This document shows positions 27,053-35,973 of a stretch of DNA of 64,000 nt, one piece after another. Every line of letters begins with the position of its first letter. Position 1 is the first letter of the stretch. The translations under genes were made by a program, and so were the position numbers. The notes under the pieces are model-generated. The model saw only the letters and a list, made by a program, of their open reading frames with translations, was not told the DNA's origin and ran no database searches. Source of the DNA: CAZSAK01 sp964605155 (GTDB lineage Bacteria > Pseudomonadota > Gammaproteobacteria > SZUA-140); assembly GCA_964605155.1 (NCBI GenBank), contig CAZSAK010000002.1, forward strand, positions 124,001 through 188,000, in the 5' to 3' direction.

Positions 27053-27358
27053 CTATTTCCAACGCATAAGGGTCCATTGCGGGATCAGGACATCTTCTGC
27101 CAGCTCATTTTTGCGTGTATCCAGACGACCGTCTCCATCCGTATCGACCAGATAGTAGGCAAAACCCTTGCGGGGTATCACCTTGATCATATACAGCTGG
27201 TTATTCACGCGGTATTCCTCGATCATCTCATTCTCGCCCTGTCGGATGGTAACCTCGGGCTCAAGTTCGTTCTGGCCTGCAGCGGCGGCGGGCGGTTCGG
27301 CAGCCATGGCCACTGCAGCGTGACCTGCAAACAAACAGATTATGGGGAAATATCGCAT
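27053..27358 (-). CDS. DUF2782 family exported protein
   Basis: A 101-residue protein with a signal peptide (about residues 1-19, ending AMAA) and a DUF2782 domain (EVTIRQGENEMIEEYRVNNQ, then IKVIPRKGFAYYLVDTDGDG). The family is found between polA and thrB in many gammaproteobacteria and has no known function. It lies 115 bp before thrB on the same strand and 9 bp after the LOG-like gene. Confidence 0.9.
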   Translation of the reverse strand: MRYFPIICLFAGHAAVAMAAEPPAAAAGQNELEPEVTIRQGENEMIEEYRVNNQLYMIKVIPRKGFAYYLVDTDGDGRLDTRKNELAEDVLIPQWTLMRWK

Positions 27359-27367
27359 GTTGCCGGG

Positions 27368-28093
27368 TTAAAGTTCGAGCAGGATCTCCTGTTCCTTCGC
27401 GGAAGGTTCAAAACCGCGCTGCTCATAATGTTGAAATATGACATCAACAACTTCCTGTGGCTCATCCAGTATTTCAAACAGCTCAAGGTCCTCCGGGCTG
27501 ATGACCCCTTCAGGAACCATGGTGTTGCGAAACCACTCGATCAAACCGGTCCAGAAGACCTTATGCACAAGGATAATGGGTATGCGCCGCGTCCTTTCAG
27601 TCTGTACCAGTGTCAGGATCTCAGCCAGTTCGTCTAGGGTACCAAATCCACCGGGTAATACCACATAGGCCGAGGCATATTTTACAAACATCACCTTGCG
27701 CGAGAAAAAGTGCCTGAATCTCAAAGAGATATCCTGATATGAATTCGACATCTGCTCTTGCGGCAAGAGAATATTCAATCCCACACTGGGAGATTTGCCT
27801 GCAAATGCGCCCTTGTTCGCCGCCTCCATGATACCCGGCCCACCACCGCTGACGACACTGAACCCGGCATCCGAGAGGGCGCGGGCGATCTTTTCTGCCA
27901 GTTTATAATAAGGGTGATCGGGGGACATGCGTGCAGAGCCGAAAATGCTGACTGACGGTTTGATCCGTGCCAGGCGTTCAAAGCCTTCAACAAACTCGGC
28001 CATAATCTGGAATATCTTCCAGGATTCACGGGTCAGGAGCGTATCGTTTAGCAGGCTCAAACTCGGATGTTCTGATTTATGTTGCTCGTCCAT
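27368..28093 (-). CDS. LOG-family / TIGR00730 Rossmann-fold protein
   Basis: Homologue of the LOG nucleotide-monophosphate phosphoribohydrolases, formerly annotated as lysine decarboxylases. From the ATG at 28093 it has 241 residues; a TTG at 28138 is the longest start. The substrate loop SGGGPGIMEAANKGA and the catalytic motif LPGGFGTLDELAE are intact, as is the conserved Arg in RHFFSRKVMF. Probable activity is release of a base from nucleoside 5'-monophosphates, but the physiological substrate is unknown. Confidence 0.88.
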   Translation of the reverse strand: MDEQHKSEHPSLSLLNDTLLTRESWKIFQIMAEFVEGFERLARIKPSVSIFGSARMSPDHPYYKLAEKIARALSDAGFSVVSGGGPGIMEAANKGAFAGKSPSVGLNILLPQEQMSNSYQDISLRFRHFFSRKVMFVKYASAYVVLPGGFGTLDELAEILTLVQTERTRRIPIILVHKVFWTGLIEWFRNTMVPEGVISPEDLELFEILDEPQEVVDVIFQHYEQRGFEPSAKEQEILLEL

Positions 28094-28268
28094 AGCGTTT
28101 TTGACTACCTTATCTACTCTTGTATCTATAACGGCCAAAACGATTTTGTATCAAATATATTGATTGTTTCACAAAACTTGCCACAAAAAATACATTATAC
28201 ACCCCGCCACCCGGGTACTGCGTTAACCTGTAAGACCGATTAACATGAAAAATCCATAAAGTATTTGC

Positions 28269-31019
28269 ATGTCCCGAAAATCCACTCTTAAGCACTTGAT
28301 CCTTGTTGACGGTTCGTCTTATCTGTTTCGTGCCTTCCATGCCCTGCCGCCGCTCACGAACTCCAAGGGCGAACCGACCGGTGCCGTCTATGGTGTCACC
28401 AATATGCTGCGTAAGCTGCTCAAGGACTATGATCCCGACTATATCGCCGTGGTATTCGACGCCAAGGGCAAGACCTTCCGCGATGAACTCTTTGAACAAT
28501 ACAAGGCGCACAGGCCGCCGATGCCGGAAGACCTGATCGGGCAGATAGAACCCCTGCATGCCATCGTCCGAGCCATGGGTCTGCCATGTCTGATTGTAGA
28601 CGGTGTGGAGGCCGATGACGTTATCGGTACCCTGGCGACCCGAGCCCGCGGTGCGGGTATCGATACTACGATCTCGACAGGTGATAAGGACATGGCGCAG
28701 CTGGTTGATAAACATATCACGTTGATCAATACCATGACTGGCACCGAACTTGACACGGCGGGTGTACGTGAAAAATTCGGCGTAGCTCCCAACCAGATTA
28801 TCGACTACCTGGCTCTCATCGGCGATACATCCGACAACATTCCCGGTATCCCCGGTGTCGGTCCCAAGACGGCCGCCAAGTGGCTGAACGAATATGACAG
28901 CCTTGATAACATCGTCGCCCATGCTGACGAGATCAAAGGCAAGGTCGGGGAAAAACTGCGCAGCAATCTGGTTCAGTTACCCTTGTCCAGACAACTTGCC
29001 ACCATCAAATGTGATGTCTCGCTCGATGTCGAGCCTGGTAACCTGCAACAGCATGAGCCGGATGTCGAGAAAATGCGCACCTTGTTTCAACAACTGGAAT
29101 TCAAACGCTGGCTGGCAGAACTGACCACACCTGGCAGTGCGGACACGATCGATGATTCACAAGCCGACGTACCGGCGGATGCTGCCCAGGTCCGCAAGCC
29201 ATCTGCAGTAGATAAGCGCTATGAAACCATCCTATCGGATAAGAACTTGCAAAGATGGCTGAAAAGGCTGCAACAGGCCGAGTTGTTTGCCTTCGATACA
29301 GAAACCACCAGCCTTGATTACATGAACGCAGAGGTGGTAGGGGTTTCTTTCGCCGTTAAGGAAGGCGAGGCGGCCTATGTCCCACTCGCGCACGATTACC
29401 CCGACGCGCCACAACAACTATCACGCGAACAGGTACTCGAAACCCTGCGCCCGCTACTGGAAGATCCCGACAAGGCGAAACTGGGTCAGAACCTTAAATA
29501 CGATATGAGCGTACTGTTCAGTCATGGTATCCATCTGCAGGGGATACGCTTTGATACCATGCTCGAATCCTATGTGCTCAACAGTACCGCAACCCGACAC
29601 GATATGGATTCGCTGGCACTAAAGTATCTGGGATACCGCACCATTGCCTATAAGGATATCGCAAAACAGGGTGCCCGCGTGCAAAGCTTTAACGAGATTG
29701 CGATCGAGCAGGCGGCGCCCTATGCCGCAGAAGATGCCGATATCACACTCAGGCTGCACAATACCTTGTGGCCTCAACTCGGTGACCACAAGGCCCTCAG
29801 GCAATTATTCGAAGACATCGAGATGCCCCTGGTACCCGTATTGTCACGCATAGAACGCAACGGTGTTCTGGTCGATGCCGAACTGTTAGACAGACAAAGC
29901 GGTGAACTGGCCGGGCGTATCGCTGAACTCGAACAGCAGGCATATGAAATGGCAGGCGAATCATTCAATCTGGGATCACCGAAACAGATCCAGGAGATAC
30001 TTTATAACAAACTTGGCCTGCCGGTGCTGCGCAAGACGCCCAAGGGGCAACCCTCGACCGCGGAGTCCACCTTGCAGGAACTCGCCATGGATTATCCCTT
30101 ACCCAAACTTATTCTGGATCACCGCGGATTGAGCAAACTGAAATCCACCTATACGGACAAGCTGCCTGGGCAGATCAATACGCGTACCGGCCGTGTCCAT
30201 ACCTCTTACCACCAGGCCATCGCAAGTACAGGTCGCTTGTCCTCGAGCGATCCCAATCTGCAGAATATCCCTGTACGTAGCGAGGAAGGCAGGCGTATAC
30301 GCCAGGCGTTTATCGCCCCCGAGGGTTACCAAATCCTTGCCGCAGACTATTCGCAGATCGAGCTGCGGATACTGGCGCACCTCTCTGATGACCAGGGTCT
30401 GAAACAGGCCTTTAACGAGGGCGCGGACATTCACCGTGCAACCGCAGCGGAAATCTTTTCCATTCCGCCACAATCCGTTACCCCACTGCAACGTCGTAAC
30501 GCCAAGGCCATCAACTTTGGACTCATCTACGGTATGTCGGCGTTCGGTCTTGCACGGCAACTCGGTATCGGGCGTAACGAGGCGCAGTCCTATATGGACC
30601 TGTATTTCTCCCGATACCCAAAGGTCAAAGGATTTATGGATCAGATGCGGGAACAGGCTCGTGAACAGGGGTATGTTGAGACGCTGTACGGTCGCCGTCT
30701 GTATCTGCCCGAGATCAACTCACGTAATGCACAACGTCGTCAATATGCGGAACGCGCCGCCATCAATGCACCCATGCAAGGCACGGCCGCGGACATCATT
30801 AAACTGGCAATGCTGGCCACAGACAACTGGTTGAATCATAAAGGCAAAACTACCCGCATGATCATGCAGGTACATGATGAACTGGTATTCGAGGTCGCGG
30901 CCGACGAGATCGAGGCAACGACCGAACAGATCAGAAACTGTATGACAAATGTCGTTTCATTGACGGTACCCCTGATCATTGACATCGGGATCGGTGCCAA
31001 CTGGGACGAGGCGCATTGA
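28269..31019 (+). CDS. polA: DNA polymerase I
   Basis: A 916-residue repair and Okazaki-fragment polymerase. It has a 5' nuclease domain (residues 1-300, VDGSSYLFRAFHALPPL, VEADDVIGTLA), a 3'-5' exonuclease domain with DxE intact (FDTETTS near 343), and a family A polymerase domain: DYSQIELRILAHL near 691, motif B RRNAKAINFGLIYGMSAFG, and motif C QVHDELVFEV near 866. All three activities look intact. It is divergent from the LOG gene and is followed by the small-RNA candidate. Confidence 0.98.
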   Translation: MSRKSTLKHLILVDGSSYLFRAFHALPPLTNSKGEPTGAVYGVTNMLRKLLKDYDPDYIAVVFDAKGKTFRDELFEQYKAHRPPMPEDLIGQIEPLHAIVRAMGLPCLIVDGVEADDVIGTLATRARGAGIDTTISTGDKDMAQLVDKHITLINTMTGTELDTAGVREKFGVAPNQIIDYLALIGDTSDNIPGIPGVGPKTAAKWLNEYDSLDNIVAHADEIKGKVGEKLRSNLVQLPLSRQLATIKCDVSLDVEPGNLQQHEPDVEKMRTLFQQLEFKRWLAELTTPGSADTIDDSQADVPADAAQVRKPSAVDKRYETILSDKNLQRWLKRLQQAELFAFDTETTSLDYMNAEVVGVSFAVKEGEAAYVPLAHDYPDAPQQLSREQVLETLRPLLEDPDKAKLGQNLKYDMSVLFSHGIHLQGIRFDTMLESYVLNSTATRHDMDSLALKYLGYRTIAYKDIAKQGARVQSFNEIAIEQAAPYAAEDADITLRLHNTLWPQLGDHKALRQLFEDIEMPLVPVLSRIERNGVLVDAELLDRQSGELAGRIAELEQQAYEMAGESFNLGSPKQIQEILYNKLGLPVLRKTPKGQPSTAESTLQELAMDYPLPKLILDHRGLSKLKSTYTDKLPGQINTRTGRVHTSYHQAIASTGRLSSSDPNLQNIPVRSEEGRRIRQAFIAPEGYQILAADYSQIELRILAHLSDDQGLKQAFNEGADIHRATAAEIFSIPPQSVTPLQRRNAKAINFGLIYGMSAFGLARQLGIGRNEAQSYMDLYFSRYPKVKGFMDQMREQAREQGYVETLYGRRLYLPEINSRNAQRRQYAERAAINAPMQGTAADIIKLAMLATDNWLNHKGKTTRMIMQVHDELVFEVAADEIEATTEQIRNCMTNVVSLTVPLIIDIGIGANWDEAH

Positions 31020-31143
31020 CCATTAATTGATCGGGGCTTTTTTTAACCGCATGACTTCAAAAAGATTTTATTTTATGAGCCGGATCCGAAAAGCGGGACA
31101 CATGAAATTTTGATGAAAAATTTTACTTTTTTCATTAGCAACT

Positions 31144-31170
31144 GAACTTTTTCATTTCTTTCACATCTTA
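31144..31170 (+). promoter_or_regulatory. Sigma-E (RpoE/AlgU)-type promoter
   Basis: GAACTT at 31144-31149, a 16-bp spacer, then TCTTA at 31166-31170. This fits the extracytoplasmic-stress consensus GAACTT-N16/17-TCnnA. The region upstream is AT-rich. It points at the hairpin series ending at 31309 and would start transcription near 31176. Confidence 0.65.
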
Positions 31171-31175
31171 CTACT

Positions 31176-31309
31176 TAGAGCGACTAATCTACTTAGCGCT
31201 TACCCGCTCTCCTCCCTGAGCGGGACCCCTAATAGCCCGGCCTCCCCAAGCCGGGTAAAACTTTGACCCCGGTTATCCCTCCCTCTCTCTAAATAACCGG
31301 GGTTTTTTT
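31176..31309 (+). ncRNA. Candidate ErsA/Spot 42-position small RNA
   Basis: About 134 nt between polA and engB, the locus of Spot 42 (enterobacteria) and ErsA (Pseudomonas). Three hairpins follow one another: stem 31203-31209/31218-31224 with loop UCCUCCCU; stem 31236-31241/31250-31255 with loop CUCCCCAA; and the terminator stem 31267-31276/31293-31302 with loop CCCUCCCUCUCUCUAA. All three loops carry CU-rich segments complementary to Shine-Dalgarno sequences, suggesting translational repression of mRNAs. The start is inferred from the sigma-E-type promoter. No open reading frame of note lies inside. Confidence 0.72.
31266..31309 (+). terminator. Intrinsic terminator of the small-RNA candidate
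   Basis: A perfect 10-bp stem (CCCCGGTTAT with ATAACCGGGG, extendable by one A-T pair) followed by seven T residues at 31303-31309. The T-run overlaps the stop codon of engB on the other strand. Confidence 0.92.
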
Positions 31310-31940
31310 ATGTCAAATTCAGCCATTCATCCAATCTGGCGCGTGTTTCATCGACGCCGGTCTTTTTCAGAGCCGAGAATAACTGCGCCGTGAAGGGCGC
31401 CTCTTGCTCCACCTCCCGTTGTATCACCCGGGTGTATTCCCGCTGCAATCCCTGACGGACCTTGTGCAAGACGGTGGTTGCTGCGCCACGGCTCAATTTA
31501 TCCGCTTTGGTCAACAGGACATGGACGGGCATGCCGGAAATATAGCACCAATGTATCAAATGCAAATCGATAGCCGTCAGGGGATGGCGTATATCCATGA
31601 CGATCACCATGCCGCGCAATGATTTGCGTGTTTCCAGATATTTCTCGACAAGTTGCTGCCAGGCCTGCTGGACGCCCTGCGGGACCCTGGCATATCCATA
31701 ACCCGGCAAGTCTACAAGGCGCCTGTGCTGGTCAAGACTAAAAAGATTGATCTGGCGGGTTCGTCCCGGAATCTTGCTGGTGCGCGCAAGTGAACCGATA
31801 CCGGTAATGACGTTGATGGCGCTGGATTTACCGGCGTTGGAACGGCCCGCTATGGCAACCTCATAACCACTGTCAGGTGGTAGTTGGGACAGCCTGGCCA
31901 CTCCCAGCATAAAGGAAGCACGTTGATATGCATGAGACAT
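31308..31940 (-). CDS. engB: Ribosome-assembly GTPase EngB (YsxC/YihA)
   Basis: A 210-residue TrmE-Era-EngA-EngB-family GTPase needed for 50S maturation. G1 is AGRSNAGKSSAIN, G2/switch GRTRQINLF, G3 LVDLPGYGYA, G4 LLTKADKLS and G5 FSALKKTG. Length and motifs are standard. Its 3' end meets the small-RNA terminator. Confidence 0.96.
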   Translation of the reverse strand: MSHAYQRASFMLGVARLSQLPPDSGYEVAIAGRSNAGKSSAINVITGIGSLARTSKIPGRTRQINLFSLDQHRRLVDLPGYGYARVPQGVQQAWQQLVEKYLETRKSLRGMVIVMDIRHPLTAIDLHLIHWCYISGMPVHVLLTKADKLSRGAATTVLHKVRQGLQREYTRVIQREVEQEAPFTAQLFSALKKTGVDETRARLDEWLNLT

Positions 31941-31960
31941 CGGAAACTGTTGTTGCGCGA

Positions 31961-32449
31961 TTAACGCTTTGCCTTACCATACATATAACGTGACATGGAT
32001 ATCTCATCCGAACTCAACCGCCGTACCAGATGATCAAGACTGATAATCGCGTGCTCCAGGAGATTAACCGCAATATACGGGTGTTCAACGCGCAGGCGCT
32101 CATACATGATTCGCGACAGCTTCAACAGCTGGGTGTCGGCACTCGTTGAGCGCATGCGTAACAGACGTGGAAGGCGGTCAAAAAACGACATCTCTCCCAT
32201 CAATTCACCCTCGGTCATACGACCGATCTCGATCTCGCGGCCATCCTCTTCGTGCAGCAATGCCGCCTCACCCTTGATAATAAAGTAGAGGGCATCCCCG
32301 ACCTCACCAATGTCGGAAATCACCTCGTTTTTCTTGTATGTGACAAATTCGGTATAATCAACCAGTGTCTGGACTTCCTTCATGGTCAAGGATTCACACA
32401 GATACTGCTGGTTCAACAAGCGCGTCAGGTCGTTCTTTTCAGTATTCAT
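31961..32449 (-). CDS. Cyclic-nucleotide-binding-domain protein (Crp-like, no HTH)
   Basis: A 162-residue protein consisting mostly of one cNMP-binding beta-roll (residues about 20-135). Recognisable pieces are EVISDIGEVGDALYFIIKGEAAL, GRMTEGELMGEMSFFDRLPRLL and LLKLSRIMYERLR. The phosphate-binding cassette GE-MSF is present, but its Arg-Ser/Thr-Ala tail is replaced by the FDRLPR sequence, so cAMP binding is uncertain. No C-terminal DNA-binding helix-turn-helix follows. It sits 20 bp upstream of engB, where many relatives carry cytochrome c genes. Confidence 0.85.
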   Translation of the reverse strand: MNTEKNDLTRLLNQQYLCESLTMKEVQTLVDYTEFVTYKKNEVISDIGEVGDALYFIIKGEAALLHEEDGREIEIGRMTEGELMGEMSFFDRLPRLLRMRSTSADTQLLKLSRIMYERLRVEHPYIAVNLLEHAIISLDHLVRRLSSDEISMSRYMYGKAKR

Positions 32450-32715
32450 CGGGCCATTCCCTGTTCATGAAAATTTCAATAGCATAATGTGTTTATTGCA
32501 TACACACCATATTTTGTTACAACTCATCAAGCGGACTCCGTTCCAGAGCATGACACGGGTGTTATACGCGTACATTCAGGATCAATGCGTCGCAAGATGT
32601 ACCGCGGGCACACGCGGCGTTCAGAATAGGTTAATATTGATCTGGTAAGCTTGGATCTTAACCGGTAATCTAAACAGTCAGTTATTGGCACAGCATCTCA
32701 GAGGGCACGTAATTC

Positions 32716-33363
32716 ATGAAACTATTACAGACGATGATTCTTTCCTTGTTCCTGGTACCGCTGGTCACATCGGTGTCATTCGCGCAGGACAACTTTATCG
32801 AGGGAGTCAATTATCAGCTCATCGAGCCGCCACAACCGACTGCCGATCCCGACAAGGTCGAGGTAACCGAGGTATTCTGGTACCGGTGCCCGCATTGTTT
32901 TCGCTTCCAGCCCTATATAGAACGCTGGTTGAAATCCAAGCCCGATTACGTCGTCTATGTCCGCCTGCCGGCAATCCTGCGTCCTGACTGGTCCTACTAT
33001 GCTGCCGCCTATTACACTGCCGAGGCGCTTGGCGTACTCGACAAGATTCACGAACCGCTGTTTGATGCCATACACAGGCAAAGACGGGCCAAGGAACTGG
33101 ATGAGGAAGAAAACTTGATGAAATTTTTCGCCGACTATGGCGTCAGTAACGAAGATTTCACCAACACCTTCCATTCATTCGCAATCAACAGCAAGGTCAG
33201 GCGAGCAGACCTTATGACCGATCGCTATCACATCCACGGCACCCCAAGTGTTGTAGTAAACGGTAAATACCTGGTAGATCCTGGTATGGCGCAGAATGAT
33301 TACGGGATCATGCTCAGGATCATCAACTTCCTCGTGGAAAAGGAACATAACAATAAGGGCTGA
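32716..33363 (+). CDS. dsbA: Thiol:disulfide interchange protein DsbA
   Basis: Periplasmic oxidase that introduces disulfides, 215 residues with signal peptide cut near residue 23 (VSFAQ). The active site is CPHC at residues 58-61 in FWYRCPHCFRFQ, and the cis-proline loop is HGTPSVVVNG. Disulfides in exported substrates of the gsp system would depend on such an enzyme. The upstream 266-bp gap contains an imperfect GGTTAA/TTAACC inverted repeat near 32628-32665 but no clear promoter. Confidence 0.94.
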   Translation: MKLLQTMILSLFLVPLVTSVSFAQDNFIEGVNYQLIEPPQPTADPDKVEVTEVFWYRCPHCFRFQPYIERWLKSKPDYVVYVRLPAILRPDWSYYAAAYYTAEALGVLDKIHEPLFDAIHRQRRAKELDEEENLMKFFADYGVSNEDFTNTFHSFAINSKVRRADLMTDRYHIHGTPSVVVNGKYLVDPGMAQNDYGIMLRIINFLVEKEHNNKG

Positions 33364-33501
33364 TTACCACTACGGTAGTAGATTATCGAGATGATATCCA
33401 GCCCCGTATAAGGGATACCTTTCGTTATCAAAAGCTTGCCAAAAAGCATTTGTCGCGATACATAGCGTACTCATGTACTAAGTGAATATCCGGTCTGTCA
33501 C

Positions 33502-35133
33502 ATGAAAGCTGCCGAACTGTTTGTAAAATGCCTCGAAAACGAGGGAGTCGAATTTATATTCGGGATACCAGGTGAGGAAAACCTGGCAGTCATGAATGCA
33601 CTGTCGGATTCACCCATCTTATTTATCACCACTCGCCATGAACAGGGTGCGGCTTTCATGGCCGATGTTTATGGCCGCCTGACCGGTCGTGCGGGTGTGT
33701 GCCTTTCGACCCTGGGGCCGGGAGCCACTAACCTGATCACCGCGGTCGCCGATGCCAATATGGATCATGCCCCGCTGGTGGCTATTGCCGGACAGGCCAG
33801 CACCAATCGTCTGCACAAGGAATCACACCAGGTACTAGACCTGCAAAATATATTCAAACCCATCACAAAATATACCTCACGCCTGTTGACGACAAACATT
33901 ATTACGGAAGTGGTCAGGAAGGCATTCAAGCAGGCACAGATGGAAAAGACCGGTGCATGCTTCATCGAGGTCCCCGAAAACATCGCATCAATGGATGTGG
34001 AAGACATTCCGCTGCTGGCACAAGCCCCTACCCCCCCAGAGCCAGCCGACAGTCGCATCCAGCTTGCGGCGGAGACGATCACCAACGCCCGTCTGCCGAT
34101 CATACTCGCCGGCAACGGTGTCATACGCGCACGTGCATGGGAAGAACTCGCCGTATTTGCGGAAAAACTGAATATTCCCGTGGCCAATACCTTCATGGCC
34201 AAGGGGGTCATTCCCTTCAAACATCCCATGGCCCTGGGGACCGTGGGGCTGCAGGCCAATGACTATGTCAATTGCGGATTCCAGAATGCCGACGTCATCA
34301 TATGCGTAGGATATGACCTTGTTGAATATCACCCCAATCTCTGGCATCCGACACGTGACCGCAAGATTGTCCATATCGATATGTCACCCGCCGAGGTGGA
34401 CGCGAGTTATATCGTGGATGTCGGCGTGGTAGGGGATATCAAACACAGCCTGAATCGTATCTGCGGGCTTGCAAAACCTCATCATGGGCATCGCATGCGT
34501 CCCTTGAGAGAAGCGTTGATTAGCGAGATGAATCAACACCATGATGATCAGCACCACCCGGTCAAACCGCAAAAGATTATCTGGGACCTGCGCACCGCGA
34601 TGGGACTAGAGGATATCGTGGTATGTGATGTCGGTGCTCACAAGTTGTGGATGGCACGGATGTTTCGCTGTGAATATCCGAATACCTGTATTATCTCCAA
34701 CGGCTTTGCCAGTATGGGCATTGCAGTACCCGGTGCGATCGCCGCCAAGCTGGCCAACCCCGATCGTGCTGTGGTTGCAGTAACCGGCGATGCCGGTTTT
34801 TTGATGAATTCTCAGGAAATCGAAACCGCCATGCGAATCAATACACCATTTGTCATATTAATCTGGAATGATTGCGGTTATGGCATGATCGAATGGAAAC
34901 AACTGCATGTGTACGGCAAAACGTGTAATGTCCATTTTAACAACCCGGATTTTGTGAAATATGCCGAATCATTCGGCGCCAAAGGTTATCGCATCAATAA
35001 AACAGCCGACCTTTTACCTGCATTAAAGACAGCACTAGTCGATAATACGGTGAGTATAATCGATTGTCCCGTCGATTATGGAGAAAACATGAAGTTAACG
35101 GCAAAATTGGGGGAAATGGTTTGTCCGATATAG
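33502..35133 (+). CDS. Acetolactate-synthase-like thiamine-diphosphate enzyme
   Basis: A 543-residue TPP enzyme close to acetolactate synthase large subunits. The three TPP-enzyme domains are present: N-terminal pyrimidine-binding domain (FGIPGEENLAVMNAL, catalytic Glu in TRHEQGAAFMADVYGR, STLGPGATNL), a central domain, and a C-terminal diphosphate-binding motif GDAGFLMNSQEIETAMR ending in WND-G-YGMIEWKQ. No small regulatory subunit gene follows, so a catabolic (AlsS-like) or other decarboxylase role is possible. The stop overlaps the start of the next gene. Confidence 0.88.
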   Translation: MKAAELFVKCLENEGVEFIFGIPGEENLAVMNALSDSPILFITTRHEQGAAFMADVYGRLTGRAGVCLSTLGPGATNLITAVADANMDHAPLVAIAGQASTNRLHKESHQVLDLQNIFKPITKYTSRLLTTNIITEVVRKAFKQAQMEKTGACFIEVPENIASMDVEDIPLLAQAPTPPEPADSRIQLAAETITNARLPIILAGNGVIRARAWEELAVFAEKLNIPVANTFMAKGVIPFKHPMALGTVGLQANDYVNCGFQNADVIICVGYDLVEYHPNLWHPTRDRKIVHIDMSPAEVDASYIVDVGVVGDIKHSLNRICGLAKPHHGHRMRPLREALISEMNQHHDDQHHPVKPQKIIWDLRTAMGLEDIVVCDVGAHKLWMARMFRCEYPNTCIISNGFASMGIAVPGAIAAKLANPDRAVVAVTGDAGFLMNSQEIETAMRINTPFVILIWNDCGYGMIEWKQLHVYGKTCNVHFNNPDFVKYAESFGAKGYRINKTADLLPALKTALVDNTVSIIDCPVDYGENMKLTAKLGEMVCPI

Positions 35134-35963
35134 GCATCGAGATAGAGCAACCCAGTCACTCGACTCTGTTGCGCACTCACAAGGCAGTGTCTGTCGATCA
35201 CGCCGACAACCGGTGTTTACGTCTGCTGAGTTTCAATATTCAAATAGGAATTTCCTCGCGCCGGTTTCGCCATTACCTGACCCATAGTTGGCGGCATGTC
35301 CTTCCGCATCCCGAATCATTCGAGAATCTTGACCGCATTGCACAGATTGTCAGCGAATTTGACATCGTGGCACTGCAGGAAACCGATGCGGGAAGTTTTC
35401 GCAGTTATTTTGTCAACCAGGTGGAATATCTTGCAACGAAAGGCCGTTTTCCGTTCTGGTGCCATCAGACTAATCGTAATCTCGGGCGGTTTGCTCAACA
35501 CAGCATGGGCTTGCTCAGCAAACTGTCGCCACAGTTGATCACCGAACATAAATTACCCGGGTTTATCCCCGGACGTGGTGTAATGGAGGCTCGTTTCGGT
35601 AACGGTGAGTCGCCGCCGCTGATCATGCTTCAGGTTCATCTGGCTCTGGGCAGACGTGCCCGCCTGCGTCAACTGGACTTTATCAGCGAACTTGTGAACG
35701 CCTACGAGCATGTCATAGTGATGGGTGATTTTAACTGCCGGTCTAAAAGTTATGAAATAGACACATTGCTGAATAAAACCAATTTATCGGAACCCGTCGA
35801 TAAAATGCATACCTTCCCCAGTTGGAAACCGATACGCAATATCGATCATGTCCTGGTTACACAGACGATTCAAATCAGGGATATGCGGGTACTCAGTCAC
35901 GCGGTGTCCGATCATTTACCCATCGCGGTTGATATCGATGTACCGACAGACGTGAAATTGTAA
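35121..35963 (+). CDS. Endonuclease/exonuclease/phosphatase (EEP) family protein
   Basis: About 280 residues. The frame opens at 35064, but a TTG at 35121 has GGGGGA at 35109-35114, and this start overlaps the previous gene by only 13 bp, so I prefer it. EEP motifs: LRLLSFNIQIGI (metal Asn), VALQETDAGSF (Glu), VIVMGDFNCRS (Asp/Asn), and a terminal LSHAVSDHLPIAVDI (Asp-His). A metal-dependent phosphodiesterase is likely, acting on nucleic acid, lipid or sugar phosphate. A homologue sits next to dsbA in Pseudomonas. Confidence 0.86.
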   Translation: MSDIGIEIEQPSHSTLLRTHKAVSVDHADNRCLRLLSFNIQIGISSRRFRHYLTHSWRHVLPHPESFENLDRIAQIVSEFDIVALQETDAGSFRSYFVNQVEYLATKGRFPFWCHQTNRNLGRFAQHSMGLLSKLSPQLITEHKLPGFIPGRGVMEARFGNGESPPLIMLQVHLALGRRARLRQLDFISELVNAYEHVIVMGDFNCRSKSYEIDTLLNKTNLSEPVDKMHTFPSWKPIRNIDHVLVTQTIQIRDMRVLSHAVSDHLPIAVDIDVPTDVKL

Positions 35964-35973
35964 TATCGGTTCC

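Noticed and set aside
28195..28203. DnaA-box-like TTATACACC upstream of polA
   Set aside because: One mismatch at the last position and isolated; not counted with the cluster at 25.9 kb.
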